Source: Phycisphaeraceae bacterium
GTDB lineage: Bacteria > Planctomycetota > Phycisphaerae > Phycisphaerales > UBA1924
Reading direction: 5' to 3'
DNA length: 64,000 nucleotides
Assembly: GCA_023898685.1 (NCBI GenBank)
Contig: CP060234.1
Coordinates: 186,001-250,000, forward strand
The notes beneath the pieces were generated by a model. That model ran no database searches. It was given only the letters and a program-made list of their open reading frames with translations, and had not been told where the DNA came from. This document shows, piece after piece, positions 32,855-41,515 of the stretch. The position numbers and the translations under genes are program-made. How positions within the stretch are numbered: position 1 is the first letter of the stretch; each line of letters starts with the position of its first letter.

Positions 32855-35098
32855 GTGATCGGTGCGTTGATTCAGCTGGACCGGGCCAAATCAACGCCAC
32901 GCGGCCTCGCGCCATGGGCCGTTGTGTGCCTGGCGTTCGTACTGGCCGGCCCGAGCGCACGCGGCCAGGAGGGCGACGCCTCCCAGTGGCTGGGCGCCTT
33001 GCAGCCCGACCATCCGGACCGGCGTTGTCTTCAATGCCATGCGCAGCCGCACATCGCGGAGTTGGGCCCGGCGGATCGCCTGTCGATGGTCGGGACCAAC
33101 CTCGACACCGAGCCGGGCGAGGGCGCGCCCGCGACCCAGTATGAGTTGACGGGTGACGAGCCCGCGACGCGTCCGGGCTTGTTCGTCCAGCCGTCGGGGC
33201 TCCAGGGGAGCGTGCACGACGGGGTCACCTGCGTCGAATGCCACACCGATTCGACGGAGCTCCCGCACAAGCCCAAGCTGAACCTGCACACCTGCGGCGT
33301 CTCGTGCCACGCCGAGCAGGCGAAGAGCTACGACCTGAGCACGCACATGGAGGCGCTGGCGAAGGGCGATGAGGGGGCCCCCGACTGCGTGACATGCCAC
33401 GGTGGGCACAACATCGAGTCGACGGCGGCGCGCGACGCGCCGGTGTACCGGCTGAATATCGCGAAGCTGTGCGGAGACTGCCATGTCAAGCACACGCCGC
33501 AGGAGGACCAGCCCGACGGGGAGGGCTGGATAAACAAATACCTGACCAGCGCCCACGCGAAGGCGATGGCGGCGGGCGGGCTCGTGTGGGCGGCGACGTG
33601 TGTCGACTGCCACGGCGCCCACGGCGTGCTCCCCTCTGCGGACGAGCGGTCGAAGGTGAGCCGGGCGCACATCCCAGAGACGTGCGGCGGGTGCCACGTC
33701 GGCGTGAGCGAGGTCTACGCCAAGAGCATCCACGGGCAGCAACTGGTGGCGGGCAATGAGAGGGCGCCGGTCTGCAGCGACTGCCACGCCTCGCACGCGG
33801 TGACGCGGGCCACCGAGGGCACGTTTGCGCTCGACGTGATCAACGAGTGCGGCCAGTGCCACGACAACCCGGAGGACAACGGGCGGATCGGGACGCGGTA
33901 CAAGAGCTACCTCGAGAGCTATCACGGGCAGGCGACCGAGTTGGGCTCGCGGCGGGCGGCGCGGTGCAGCGACTGCCACGGGACGCACGACATCCTGCCG
34001 CCCAGCGACCCGGCGTCGCGGGTGTACAAGGCCCGGCTGAAGCAGACCTGCGGCGAGTGCCACCCCGGCGCGGGCAAGAAGTTCGTCGAGTTTGACCCGC
34101 ACGCGAACTACCGCGATTCGAAGAACTACCCGGTCCTCTTCGGCGTCTGGATGTACTTCATGATCATGATGAGCAGCGTGTTCACCTTCTTCGGGCTGCA
34201 CACGCTGCTGTGGTTCTTCCGCGCGAAGATCGAGCACGCCAAGATCAAGGGGACGCACGAGGCGGCGAAGGAGGCGGAGACCGCGATCCGCCGGTTCACG
34301 CTGCTGAACCGGATCAACCACGCGCTGGTCGTGATCACGTTCTTCGGGCTGACGGCGACGGGCATCCCGCTGGTCTTTTCCCACGAGAACTGGGCCAATG
34401 TGATGATGGGCATGTTCGGCGGCGTGCACGTCGCCGGGACGTGGCACCGCTTCTTCGCCACCATGCTGATCTGCAACTTCGCCGTGCACTTCTACGGGCT
34501 GGGCCGGGCGTTCCTGCGTCGCAAGGTGACGTGGTACCAGTGGATCTTCGGCCCCGAGTCGCTCGTGCCGCGGTGGAAGGACGCCACGGACGCCGCGGGG
34601 ATGATCAAGTGGTTCTTCGTGGGCGGGAAGGTGCCCAAGTTTGACCGGTGGACCTACTGGGAGAAGTTCGACTACTGGGCCGAGGTGGGCGGCTCGATGA
34701 TCATCGGCGGGTCGGGGATGCTGCTCTGGTTCCCGGAGATCGCGTCGTGGATGTTCCCGGGGTGGATGTTCAACGTCGCGATGATCGTGCACGGGTATGA
34801 GGCGCTGCTCGCGATCGGCTTCATCTTCACGATCCACTTCTTCAACGCGCACCTGCGGCCCGGGGTGTTCCCGGTCGATGAGGTGATCTTCACCGGCAGC
34901 ATGCCCGAAGAGGAGTTCAAGCACCATCGGCCCGCGGAGTACGAGCGGCTCGTCGCGGCCGGCCGGCTGGATGAGTACCGCGTGCCCGCGCCGAGCAGCC
35001 GGCGCAAGCCGCTGATCCTGGCCACCGCGATCGGGCTGGTCTCGATCGGGGTCGTGCTCCTGACGCTCATCCTGATCGGGGGGTTCAGCCAGCTGTAA
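32855..35098 (+). CDS. 11-heme cytochrome c fused to cytochrome b-type membrane domain
   Basis: 747-aa membrane protein. A signal peptide (PWAVVCLAFVLAGPSARG) exports residues 40-420, which contain ten CX2CH motifs (CLQCH, CVECH, CVTCH, CGDCH, CVDCH, CGGCH, CSDCH, CGQCH, CSDCH, CGECH) and one CX3CH (CGVSCH). Residues 425-747 hold about six membrane helices with histidines in RINHALVVITFF, WHRFFATM, IVHGYEALLAIGF and FTIHFF. This is the pattern of di-heme cytochrome b561/FdnI-type subunits that take electrons from menaquinol. The fusion resembles Geobacter CbcL in design. Start is GTG 32855 with GGAAGGA upstream. The next gene starts six bases after the stop. Probable role: inner-membrane quinol oxidation into periplasmic hemes. 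Confidence 0.9.
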   Translation: MIGALIQLDRAKSTPRGLAPWAVVCLAFVLAGPSARGQEGDASQWLGALQPDHPDRRCLQCHAQPHIAELGPADRLSMVGTNLDTEPGEGAPATQYELTGDEPATRPGLFVQPSGLQGSVHDGVTCVECHTDSTELPHKPKLNLHTCGVSCHAEQAKSYDLSTHMEALAKGDEGAPDCVTCHGGHNIESTAARDAPVYRLNIAKLCGDCHVKHTPQEDQPDGEGWINKYLTSAHAKAMAAGGLVWAATCVDCHGAHGVLPSADERSKVSRAHIPETCGGCHVGVSEVYAKSIHGQQLVAGNERAPVCSDCHASHAVTRATEGTFALDVINECGQCHDNPEDNGRIGTRYKSYLESYHGQATELGSRRAARCSDCHGTHDILPPSDPASRVYKARLKQTCGECHPGAGKKFVEFDPHANYRDSKNYPVLFGVWMYFMIMMSSVFTFFGLHTLLWFFRAKIEHAKIKGTHEAAKEAETAIRRFTLLNRINHALVVITFFGLTATGIPLVFSHENWANVMMGMFGGVHVAGTWHRFFATMLICNFAVHFYGLGRAFLRRKVTWYQWIFGPESLVPRWKDATDAAGMIKWFFVGGKVPKFDRWTYWEKFDYWAEVGGSMIIGGSGMLLWFPEIASWMFPGWMFNVAMIVHGYEALLAIGFIFTIHFFNAHLRPGVFPVDEVIFTGSMPEEEFKHHRPAEYERLVAAGRLDEYRVPAPSSRRKPLILATAIGLVSIGVVLLTLILIGGFSQL

Positions 35099-35104
35099 CC
35101 GGCC

Positions 35105-36541
35105 ATGGGCAAGCAACGCAAGCCAATCCGGATCCGCCACCCGCGCGTGCTGATCGCGGTGGTCGCGGGCGTTGTGCTCGTCGCGGGCGCCGGGGGCGCG
35201 TGGCGGGTGCTGCACAGAAAACCACGGGCGCCCGTGGTGGACCCGGAGCCCGCGGGTCCCGTTGAGCCCGCGCCGCGGCCGGCGACGGTGGTGACCTTCG
35301 CACAGGGCTGCGCGACCTCCGAATGCCACGCGTCGTTCCGGCCCGGCCCCGGCGTGCACGGGCCCGTGGCCGAGGGCGCGTGCGACGCGTGCCACGAGCC
35401 GGACACGGGTGGGCACGTCTTCCCGGTGCCGGGCCGGACACAGGAGAACTGCACGGAGTGCCACGAGGTGGGCGCGACGTACGAGTACCAGCACACGGCG
35501 ATGGCCGACGACGGGTGCCTGGCGTGTCACGATCCGCACGTGTCGTCGGCGCCGGGGCTGCTGACGCGTGGCACGATCGAGGCAACGTGCGGCGAGTGCC
35601 ACCCGACGACGGGGGGCGCGGTGCGCCACCAGCCCTACGCGGCCGGCGAGTGCATCTCCTGCCACGACCAGCACGCCGAGGACAACCCGATGCTGCTGCA
35701 CGCGGGCGGGGGCGGGAATCTGTGCGGGCTCTGCCACGGCGAGGCGGTGGAGTTGATGCGCGGCGCCGGGCCTTCACACGGCGAACTCGCCGAGGGGTGC
35801 GCCCAGTGCCACAGCGCCCACGCGAGCAACTGGCCCGGGCTGCTGAACGAGGACTCGGCCGACCAGTGCCTGCGGTGCCACGAGCGGGTGCGAGAGGCGA
35901 TCGCGACCTCGGTTGTGACGCACCGCGGCGCGATGACCGACCGCCAGTGCCTGACATGCCACGTGCCCCACGCTTCGAGCGAGCACTCGATGCTCCGCGA
36001 AGACCAGGTCAGCGTGTGCCTGTCGTGCCACGACCAGGCCGTGGAGGCCGTCGATAGGCGGACCATCCCGGACATGACGCCGTTCGTGCGCACGGCGACG
36101 AACCGGCACGGCCCGGTGGACGGCGGGCGGTGCAACCTGTGCCACGCGGTGCACGGCTCGACATTCCCCCGATTGCTGAGGAACGAGGACCCGGACGACA
36201 TGATCGGCGCGTTCGACGCGAGGCACTACGCGCTGTGCTTCACGTGCCACGACGCGGCGATGCTCACCGAGCCGGACTCGACGGGGGTGACGGCGTTCAA
36301 CGACGGCCGGCAGAACCTGCACTACCTGCACGTGGTGAACAAGGGCCGGGGGCGGGCGTGCTCGACGTGCCACGTGGTGCACGGGGGAAGCCGGCCCCGG
36401 CTGATGGCCGACTTCGCCGAGTATGAGGGGTCGGGATGGAAGGCGCCGCTCGGGTTCACCCTGACGCCGACGGGCGGGAGCTGCTCGCCCGGGTGCCACG
36501 AGCCGATGGCGTATGTCCGCGGGACAGGGGGGCGCGAATGA
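35105..36541 (+). CDS. Multiheme cytochrome c, 15 candidate hemes, doubled-CXXCH type
   Basis: 478-aa exported cytochrome with one N-terminal membrane anchor (VLIAVVAGVVLVAGAGGAW). It carries 13 CX2CH motifs in pairs spaced for doubled-CXXCH modules (CDACH, CTECH, CLACH, CGECH and so on). The first site is expanded, CATSECH (CX4CH), and the last is CSPGCH (CX3CH). The repeated pattern HGPV...C..CH and H.SML...CL.CH resembles split-Soret/doubled-CXXCH electron carriers. Second gene of the operon; the next begins inside its stop codon (ATGA). Likely a periplasmic or membrane-anchored electron wire. Paralogous to 36538-38004 and 45276-46682. Confidence 0.93.
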   Translation: MGKQRKPIRIRHPRVLIAVVAGVVLVAGAGGAWRVLHRKPRAPVVDPEPAGPVEPAPRPATVVTFAQGCATSECHASFRPGPGVHGPVAEGACDACHEPDTGGHVFPVPGRTQENCTECHEVGATYEYQHTAMADDGCLACHDPHVSSAPGLLTRGTIEATCGECHPTTGGAVRHQPYAAGECISCHDQHAEDNPMLLHAGGGGNLCGLCHGEAVELMRGAGPSHGELAEGCAQCHSAHASNWPGLLNEDSADQCLRCHERVREAIATSVVTHRGAMTDRQCLTCHVPHASSEHSMLREDQVSVCLSCHDQAVEAVDRRTIPDMTPFVRTATNRHGPVDGGRCNLCHAVHGSTFPRLLRNEDPDDMIGAFDARHYALCFTCHDAAMLTEPDSTGVTAFNDGRQNLHYLHVVNKGRGRACSTCHVVHGGSRPRLMADFAEYEGSGWKAPLGFTLTPTGGSCSPGCHEPMAYVRGTGGRE

Positions 36542-38004
36542 ACCGACGAGCGTGGTTAGCCGCGACGATCGTGCTGGGGTGGTCGTTCGCGTGTGGGGCC
36601 GATCAGGCGGCGCCGGACCCGATGGTCGGGACGGCCGAGGCGCCGACGACGGCGATCCCCCGTGGGGGGTGCGTGACCACGGAGTGCCACCCGGGGGTGA
36701 AGGCGGGGCCGTTCGTGCATGGTCCGGTGCACGTCGACGCGTGCGAGAGCTGCCACACGCTGGCCGATGCGTCGACGCACGCGTTCACGTTCGAACGTGA
36801 CCAGGACAAGACCTGCACGTTCTGCCATCTCGTGGAGATCCCGGCGGGGGACGTGGTGCACGCGCCGTTCGCCGAGGGCGCGTGCCTGTCGTGCCACGAC
36901 CCGCACGGGGGACGGGAGCGCTCGCTGCTGCGGGGGCGGAGCTACGCCGAATCATGTTCGCAATGCCACACCGACGCGAGGGGGGCGCACCAGCACGTGC
37001 ACGGCCCGGTGGCGGCGGGGGCGTGCGGGGCGTGCCACCAGCCCCACTCGGCGCCGCACAAGGGTCTGCTGGTGCTCGAGGGTCGTGAGCTGTGCCTGCG
37101 ATGCCACGTGACGACGGGGATGGAGATCGACTCGATGCACGTGGTGCACGAGCCGGTCGAGGGTGACTGCCGCGTGTGTCACGACCCGCACGCGACGGAC
37201 GTGGCGGCGATGCTGCCCGAGGAGCCCGAGGCGCTCTGCCTTGGGTGCCACGCCGACATCGCCGACATGATCGGCAACGCGACGACCCAGCACGCGGCGG
37301 TAACGAGCGAGCAGTCGTGCCTGAACTGCCACGCGCCGCACGCGAGCAACCACGAGCGCATGCTGCGCAACGAGCCTGTCGACCTGTGCCTGAAGTGCCA
37401 CGACAAGCCGATCGAGGCCCCCGACGGGACCAAGCTCGTCGACATGAAGCAGCTGATCGAGTCGGGCGGAACGCTGCACGGCCCCGTCGCCCAGGGCAAT
37501 TGCACGGCGTGCCACGACATCCACGGCGGTGGGCGCGACCGCCTGCTGGCCGGGGAGTATCCGTCGGCGCTCTACTACCCGTTCAGCGGGAACGCGTACG
37601 CATTGTGCTTCTCGTGCCACGACCAGGATCTGGTGCTCGTCGAGGAGAGCGACGTGGTGACCGGGTTCCGCAACGGGGCGCAGAACCTGCACTTCGTGCA
37701 CGTCAACAAGGATGAGCGGGGGCGATCGTGCCGGGTGTGCCACAACTCGCACGCGTCGAAGAACGACCACTTCATCCGCGACTCGATCCCCTACGGCCCG
37801 GCGGGGTGGGAGCTGCCGATCGGCTACGCGGGCACGGCGACGGGGGGCTCGTGCCAGAGCGGTTGCCATCAGCCGTTCGCGTATGACCGGGTGGCGCCCG
37901 TGACGAACGAGATCCCCGAGGGCGACGAGTCGTGGCGTGGCAAGGGGCTCATCCCCGAACCCGGGACCGGCAAGGACAAGGACGAGAACAAGGACAAGGA
38001 CTGA
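36538..38004 (+). CDS. Multiheme cytochrome c, 15 candidate hemes, doubled-CXXCH type
   Basis: 488-aa paralog of the preceding gene. The N-terminus MNRRAWLAATIVLGWSFACG is a signal peptide with a possible lipobox-like SFAC, so it may be a lipoprotein. Heme sites: CVTTECH (CX4CH) first, 13 CX2CH motifs, CQSGCH (CX3CH) last, in the same order as its paralogs. Blocks such as HAPHASNHERML and CLKCHDKPIE are almost identical to the 45276 protein. The C-terminus is a charged tail (GTGKDKDENKDKD). Translation is coupled to the upstream gene by the ATGA overlap. Which terminal partner it serves is unknown. Confidence 0.93.
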   Translation: MNRRAWLAATIVLGWSFACGADQAAPDPMVGTAEAPTTAIPRGGCVTTECHPGVKAGPFVHGPVHVDACESCHTLADASTHAFTFERDQDKTCTFCHLVEIPAGDVVHAPFAEGACLSCHDPHGGRERSLLRGRSYAESCSQCHTDARGAHQHVHGPVAAGACGACHQPHSAPHKGLLVLEGRELCLRCHVTTGMEIDSMHVVHEPVEGDCRVCHDPHATDVAAMLPEEPEALCLGCHADIADMIGNATTQHAAVTSEQSCLNCHAPHASNHERMLRNEPVDLCLKCHDKPIEAPDGTKLVDMKQLIESGGTLHGPVAQGNCTACHDIHGGGRDRLLAGEYPSALYYPFSGNAYALCFSCHDQDLVLVEESDVVTGFRNGAQNLHFVHVNKDERGRSCRVCHNSHASKNDHFIRDSIPYGPAGWELPIGYAGTATGGSCQSGCHQPFAYDRVAPVTNEIPEGDESWRGKGLIPEPGTGKDKDENKDKD

Positions 38005-38038
38005 CGCGAATCACGGCTCGCCGTGGAAGGAGCTGCAC

Positions 38039-39046
38039 ATGGTGAATCTCAAGCACATTACCGGGCTGATCTGCGGGGCGCTGATCGCCTCGGGGGTCGC
38101 GCTGGGCGGGCCTTCCGACCACGTGCGAAACGTGAAAGAGGGCGAGGCGGTGCCGGCCTTCCGGATGCCGACGACGAACGGGAAGTTCATTGACAACACC
38201 GCGTACGCGGATCGGGTGGTGGTGCTGGTCTACCTCTCGGCGGAGCAGAAGAGCAGCGAGCTTGCCGCGGCCGACTCGGCGCAGGTGATCAAGAAGTTCA
38301 AGGACGACCCGGTGACGCTGGTGCATGTGACGGCCGACGTCGTACACAAGCCCTACTTCGACCGCCTGCGTGCCGAGCAGGGGATCGAGGATGTTCCCCT
38401 GGGGCTCGACGCGAGCAGGAAGCTGTACGGCGACCTCGGGCTGATCGTCTTCCCGACGACGATCATCACCGACAAGGAGGGCAAGCTCAAGCACGTGATC
38501 TCGACGCGCAGCCCGGAGTACCCGCGTGTGCTCGAGGGGTACATCCGCCATGCCCTGGGCGAGATCGACGAGCAGGGCCTGACCGAGTGGCTGAACGCAC
38601 AGCCCACCGAGATGGGCTCGCCCAAGAGCCTCGCCTCGCGGCACCGCGCCGCGGCCCGGCTGCTGCGCGAGAAGGGGATGATCGAGGACGCCCGGCGCGA
38701 GCTGCTCAAAGCGAGCGAGTACGACCCGGAGGACCCGAACATCCGTCTGGACCTCGCCGAGATCGATCTGGACAGCGACGACGCCGGTGATGCGCTCACC
38801 CTCGCCGCGGCCGTGCTCGCCGACCAGCCCGAGCACCGGCGCGCCAAGCAGATCGCGGGCATCGCCAAGTTCAAGCTGGGCGAGTTCGACGAGGCGCGGA
38901 CGCTGCTGACCGAATCGCTGGTGCTCAACCCCGACCCGGCGCGGGCCATGTATTACCTGGGCCGGATCGACGAGATGCAGGGACGCGAGCACGACGCCAT
39001 GCTGCGGTATCGGGAGGCGGCGGAGCACTTGCTCAAGGTGCAGTAG
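38039..39046 (+). CDS. Thioredoxin-fold and TPR protein lacking the CxxC motif
   Basis: 335-aa exported protein, last gene of the 32855-39046 operon, 34 bases after the cytochrome. A signal peptide (ITGLICGALIASGVALGG) leads to a TlpA/AhpC-like thioredoxin fold at residues 35-160 (FRMPTTNGKFID, VVVLVYLSAEQKSS, LGLIVFPTTIITDKEGKL). Where active proteins have CxxC, this one has AEQKSS, so it cannot do thiol redox chemistry. Residues 195-335 are TPR helices (ARRELLKASEYDPEDPN, ARTLLTESLVLNPDP). It is probably a binding or assembly factor for the multiheme proteins rather than an oxidoreductase. GGAG lies six bases before ATG 38039. Confidence 0.82.
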   Translation: MVNLKHITGLICGALIASGVALGGPSDHVRNVKEGEAVPAFRMPTTNGKFIDNTAYADRVVVLVYLSAEQKSSELAAADSAQVIKKFKDDPVTLVHVTADVVHKPYFDRLRAEQGIEDVPLGLDASRKLYGDLGLIVFPTTIITDKEGKLKHVISTRSPEYPRVLEGYIRHALGEIDEQGLTEWLNAQPTEMGSPKSLASRHRAAARLLREKGMIEDARRELLKASEYDPEDPNIRLDLAEIDLDSDDAGDALTLAAAVLADQPEHRRAKQIAGIAKFKLGEFDEARTLLTESLVLNPDPARAMYYLGRIDEMQGREHDAMLRYREAAEHLLKVQ

Positions 39047-39075
39047 GGTCTATCCGGCATACCCGCGCGGCGATT

Positions 39076-39116
39076 CCGGCCTCTCCGTCGCGAGAGGACC
39101 GCATCGTGAAGGCCGG
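39076..39116. terminator. Nested hairpin between convergent genes
   Basis: CCGGCCT (39076-39082) faces AGGCCGG (39110-39116), and inside it CCTCTC (39080-39085) faces GAGAGG (39092-39097). It separates the cytochrome operon from the sensor kinase. No T-run on either side, so terminator function is uncertain. Confidence 0.35.
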
Positions 39117-39118
39117 GC

Positions 39119-40447
39119 CTATCTCGGCCGAGCCTCCGCGTCGCTCCCGACGGGCAGGCTGATTGTGAAGACCGTGCCGCCCCCGGGGTTGGGCTCGAAG
39201 GTCAGCTCGCCGCCGTGGGCGTGGACAAGGTCACGGCTGATGGGAAGCCCCAGGCCGGTGCCGAGGCCCTCGGGCTTGGTGGTCACAAAGAAGTCGAAGA
39301 TCCGTTCGCGATCGGCCTCGGCGACGCCGTGCCCGTTGTCGGCGACGTCGATGCGGCACGTCGTGCCGTTGAGCCTGGTGCGGACCTCGATGGTGGGCGT
39401 GGGCTGGTCGGCCAGAGCATCGGCGGCGTTGAAGAGGAGATTCATCAGCACCTGCTGAAGGGCCCTGGGCCTCGCCGTGATCGGGCGGGCATCCTCCTGG
39501 AGATCGAGGCGGACGTCGACCTCGCGCAGCCGTCGGTCGTAGCGGAGGATCTCGACGGTCTCGCGGACGAGCGTGTTGGGATCGACGGCCTCGGGCTCGC
39601 CCAGGTCGGGGCGGCCCAGCGAGGTCATCTGCCGGAGGGTCGCACTGATCCGGACGACCTGCTCGCGGAGCCGATCGACGGCCTCCGGGCGCGGCTTGTC
39701 CGGCGATCGCTGCATGAGCTGGAGCAGCCCGTCCATGCTGGCCAGCGGGTTGGAGATCTCGTGTGCCACGCCCGCGGCGAGCTGCCCGATGGTGACGAGC
39801 TTCTCGAGGTGACGCATGGCCTGCTCCTGGGCGTCGAGCCGCTCGTTCATCTCGTGGAGGCGGCGCTCCTGGCGGAGCCGTTCGCGCTCGCGGCGGAACA
39901 GGCCCCGCGTGACGCGATTGACGAGGTGAACGGAGAAGAGCAGCGTGGCGATCCAGGCCATGGCGGTCATCCGCTGGATCCCGGTCGCGGGCCAGCGTCC
40001 GCTCAGTTCGAGCGAAGCGGTGAGCAGCGCGACGGCGAGCAGGGCGGCGCCGTAGGCCTGCACGCGCGAGAGGAACAGGCTCGCGAAGATCATCGGGAAG
40101 ATGAAGAAGCCGATCGACGGGCTGCTCAATCCCCCGGTCAGCAGCACTATCGAGGTGAGCGCGACGAGATCGGCCACGAGCTGGGCCCAGGCGGCGGTGG
40201 TGAGCCAGGGCCGCGGGGGCAATCGGCGGTCGACCCGCCGGGTGGCGATGGCGAGACCGGCGTTGAACGCGAGCAGGGACCCGCCGATCGCCGCCATCAG
40301 TCCCGCGGGAGCGAAGAACGGGCCGGCCGCCCACTGCACAAGGTCGAAGAGCACAATCGCGGCGCCGGCGAACCACCGCAGCGAGATGACCCACAGCAAC
40401 TGCCGATGCAGCAGAGGGCCCAGCAGGGTGCCATGCTCGTCGATCAT
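39119..40447 (-). CDS. Membrane sensor histidine kinase
   Basis: 442-aa histidine kinase. Five or six membrane helices fill residues 15-180 with little periplasmic loop, suggesting sensing within the membrane, possibly of quinone or redox state. The dimerisation/phosphoacceptor helix contains AAGVAHEISNPLASM with His229. The ATPase domain has N-box LLFNAADAL, DNGHG and GTGLGLPIS. Its start overlaps the stop of the second sensor gene by four bases (ATGA-type overlap on the minus strand), so both are made from one message with the regulator gene upstream. Confidence 0.9.
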   Translation of the reverse strand: MIDEHGTLLGPLLHRQLLWVISLRWFAGAAIVLFDLVQWAAGPFFAPAGLMAAIGGSLLAFNAGLAIATRRVDRRLPPRPWLTTAAWAQLVADLVALTSIVLLTGGLSSPSIGFFIFPMIFASLFLSRVQAYGAALLAVALLTASLELSGRWPATGIQRMTAMAWIATLLFSVHLVNRVTRGLFRRERERLRQERRLHEMNERLDAQEQAMRHLEKLVTIGQLAAGVAHEISNPLASMDGLLQLMQRSPDKPRPEAVDRLREQVVRISATLRQMTSLGRPDLGEPEAVDPNTLVRETVEILRYDRRLREVDVRLDLQEDARPITARPRALQQVLMNLLFNAADALADQPTPTIEVRTRLNGTTCRIDVADNGHGVAEADRERIFDFFVTTKPEGLGTGLGLPISRDLVHAHGGELTFEPNPGGGTVFTISLPVGSDAEARPR

Positions 40448-41499
40448 GGGGTTTGCCCCCCACTGCCCGCGGCGGCTTCGTCGGCGGCCGGCTCCTCGGG
40501 CTCCGTGCACCTGGGCAGGTCGAGCATCAGCAGGCCGTCGGCGTATTCGGTCACGACGGCCCGGCGCACATCCTTCAGGGCGGCGACGGTCTTGGTGATG
40601 CGGTGCAGGTTCTCGTGGATCTGCTCGAGCTTGGCCTTGGTCGCCTCGTCGCCGCGGGCCTGCCGGTCGAGGTAGGCGAGCTGAAGCTCGATGATGTTGA
40701 TGACGTTGTTGAGCTCGTGGTTCAGGCTGACACCGAGCTGCTTGAGCGTCTCCATCTTCCTCGCCTCGTTCAGCCTGAGCTGCTCGGCGAGCTGGTTGTA
40801 GGAAGCGGCGAGCTCGCCGAACTCGGCGGCGCCCCGGGTCTCGACGCGGGAATCGAACCGCTCGCGGGCGAGCTCGCGGCTGTGCGCGACGAGGGCCTCG
40901 ACGGGGCGAACGATGATCTCGCCCGTGTGCAGAAACAACAGGATCGTCACGTTCAGAGCGACGAGCGCGGCGATGGTCAGCCCGACGATCAGGTTCCGGA
41001 GCCGGCGGGTGATGTCGAGCTGGTGGACGGTCGAGTCGCCCCTGTTGAGCTGACGCAGGTGGCTGATCTCGTTCATGAGGTCGTCGGCAAAGGCGGGGGC
41101 GTGCTCGCGCCATGAGGCGATGCCCTGCTCGTCGAGCCACTCCTCACGCGGGGCGATTCCGGGCAGCATCGATCGGATGCGGGTGAAGCACTCGGTCCCG
41201 GTCCCGGTCGCGATCGCGTGAACCGCGACCTGCTCGAACGCGGCCCGCACGCGGGCCCCGGCGGCCAGGATGCCCGCCCGATAGGCGTCCCCCGAGGGCG
41301 CGTCGTCCCTGAGCGCATCTCGGGACGCGACGACGGCGCTCTCGAGCGCGTCGATCGCGTCGGCGGAGGCGACCGACTCGGCGCCGGCGTGGTTCAGGTC
41401 TTGCAGCACGCCCTGGAGCAGGACGATCGCGACGACCGCGCCGAGGATGTACACCATCACGAGCGCGCCGAGTCTGACCAGAAGCTGCCGCCTGAGCAT
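40444..41499 (-). CDS. HAMP sensor with phosphoacceptor-like helix but no ATPase domain
   Basis: 351-aa membrane protein. Two helices (8-30 and 170-192) flank a helical periplasmic sensor of about 140 residues (four-helix bundle-like). A HAMP segment (IVRPVEALVAHSRELARERF) follows, then a DHp-like helix GVSLNHELNNVINII with His261, the place of the phosphorylated histidine in NtrB-type kinases. After that the protein ends within 90 residues, without the N, G1 or G2 boxes of an ATPase domain. It may dimerise or be phosphorylated by the neighbouring kinase. ATG 41499 with GGAGGGG upstream is preferred because an earlier start would overlap the regulator gene. Confidence 0.82.
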   Translation of the reverse strand: MLRRQLLVRLGALVMVYILGAVVAIVLLQGVLQDLNHAGAESVASADAIDALESAVVASRDALRDDAPSGDAYRAGILAAGARVRAAFEQVAVHAIATGTGTECFTRIRSMLPGIAPREEWLDEQGIASWREHAPAFADDLMNEISHLRQLNRGDSTVHQLDITRRLRNLIVGLTIAALVALNVTILLFLHTGEIIVRPVEALVAHSRELARERFDSRVETRGAAEFGELAASYNQLAEQLRLNEARKMETLKQLGVSLNHELNNVINIIELQLAYLDRQARGDEATKAKLEQIHENLHRITKTVAALKDVRRAVVTEYADGLLMLDLPRCTEPEEPAADEAAAGSGGQTP

Positions 41500-41515
41500 C
41501 GCCCCTCCCGGGCCG

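Noticed and set aside
32891..35737. 948-aa open frame on the minus strand
   Set aside because: It is exactly antisense to the heme cytochrome genes with CXXCH motifs, and arises from GC-rich codon structure; it is low-complexity and rich in Arg, His and Val with no domain.
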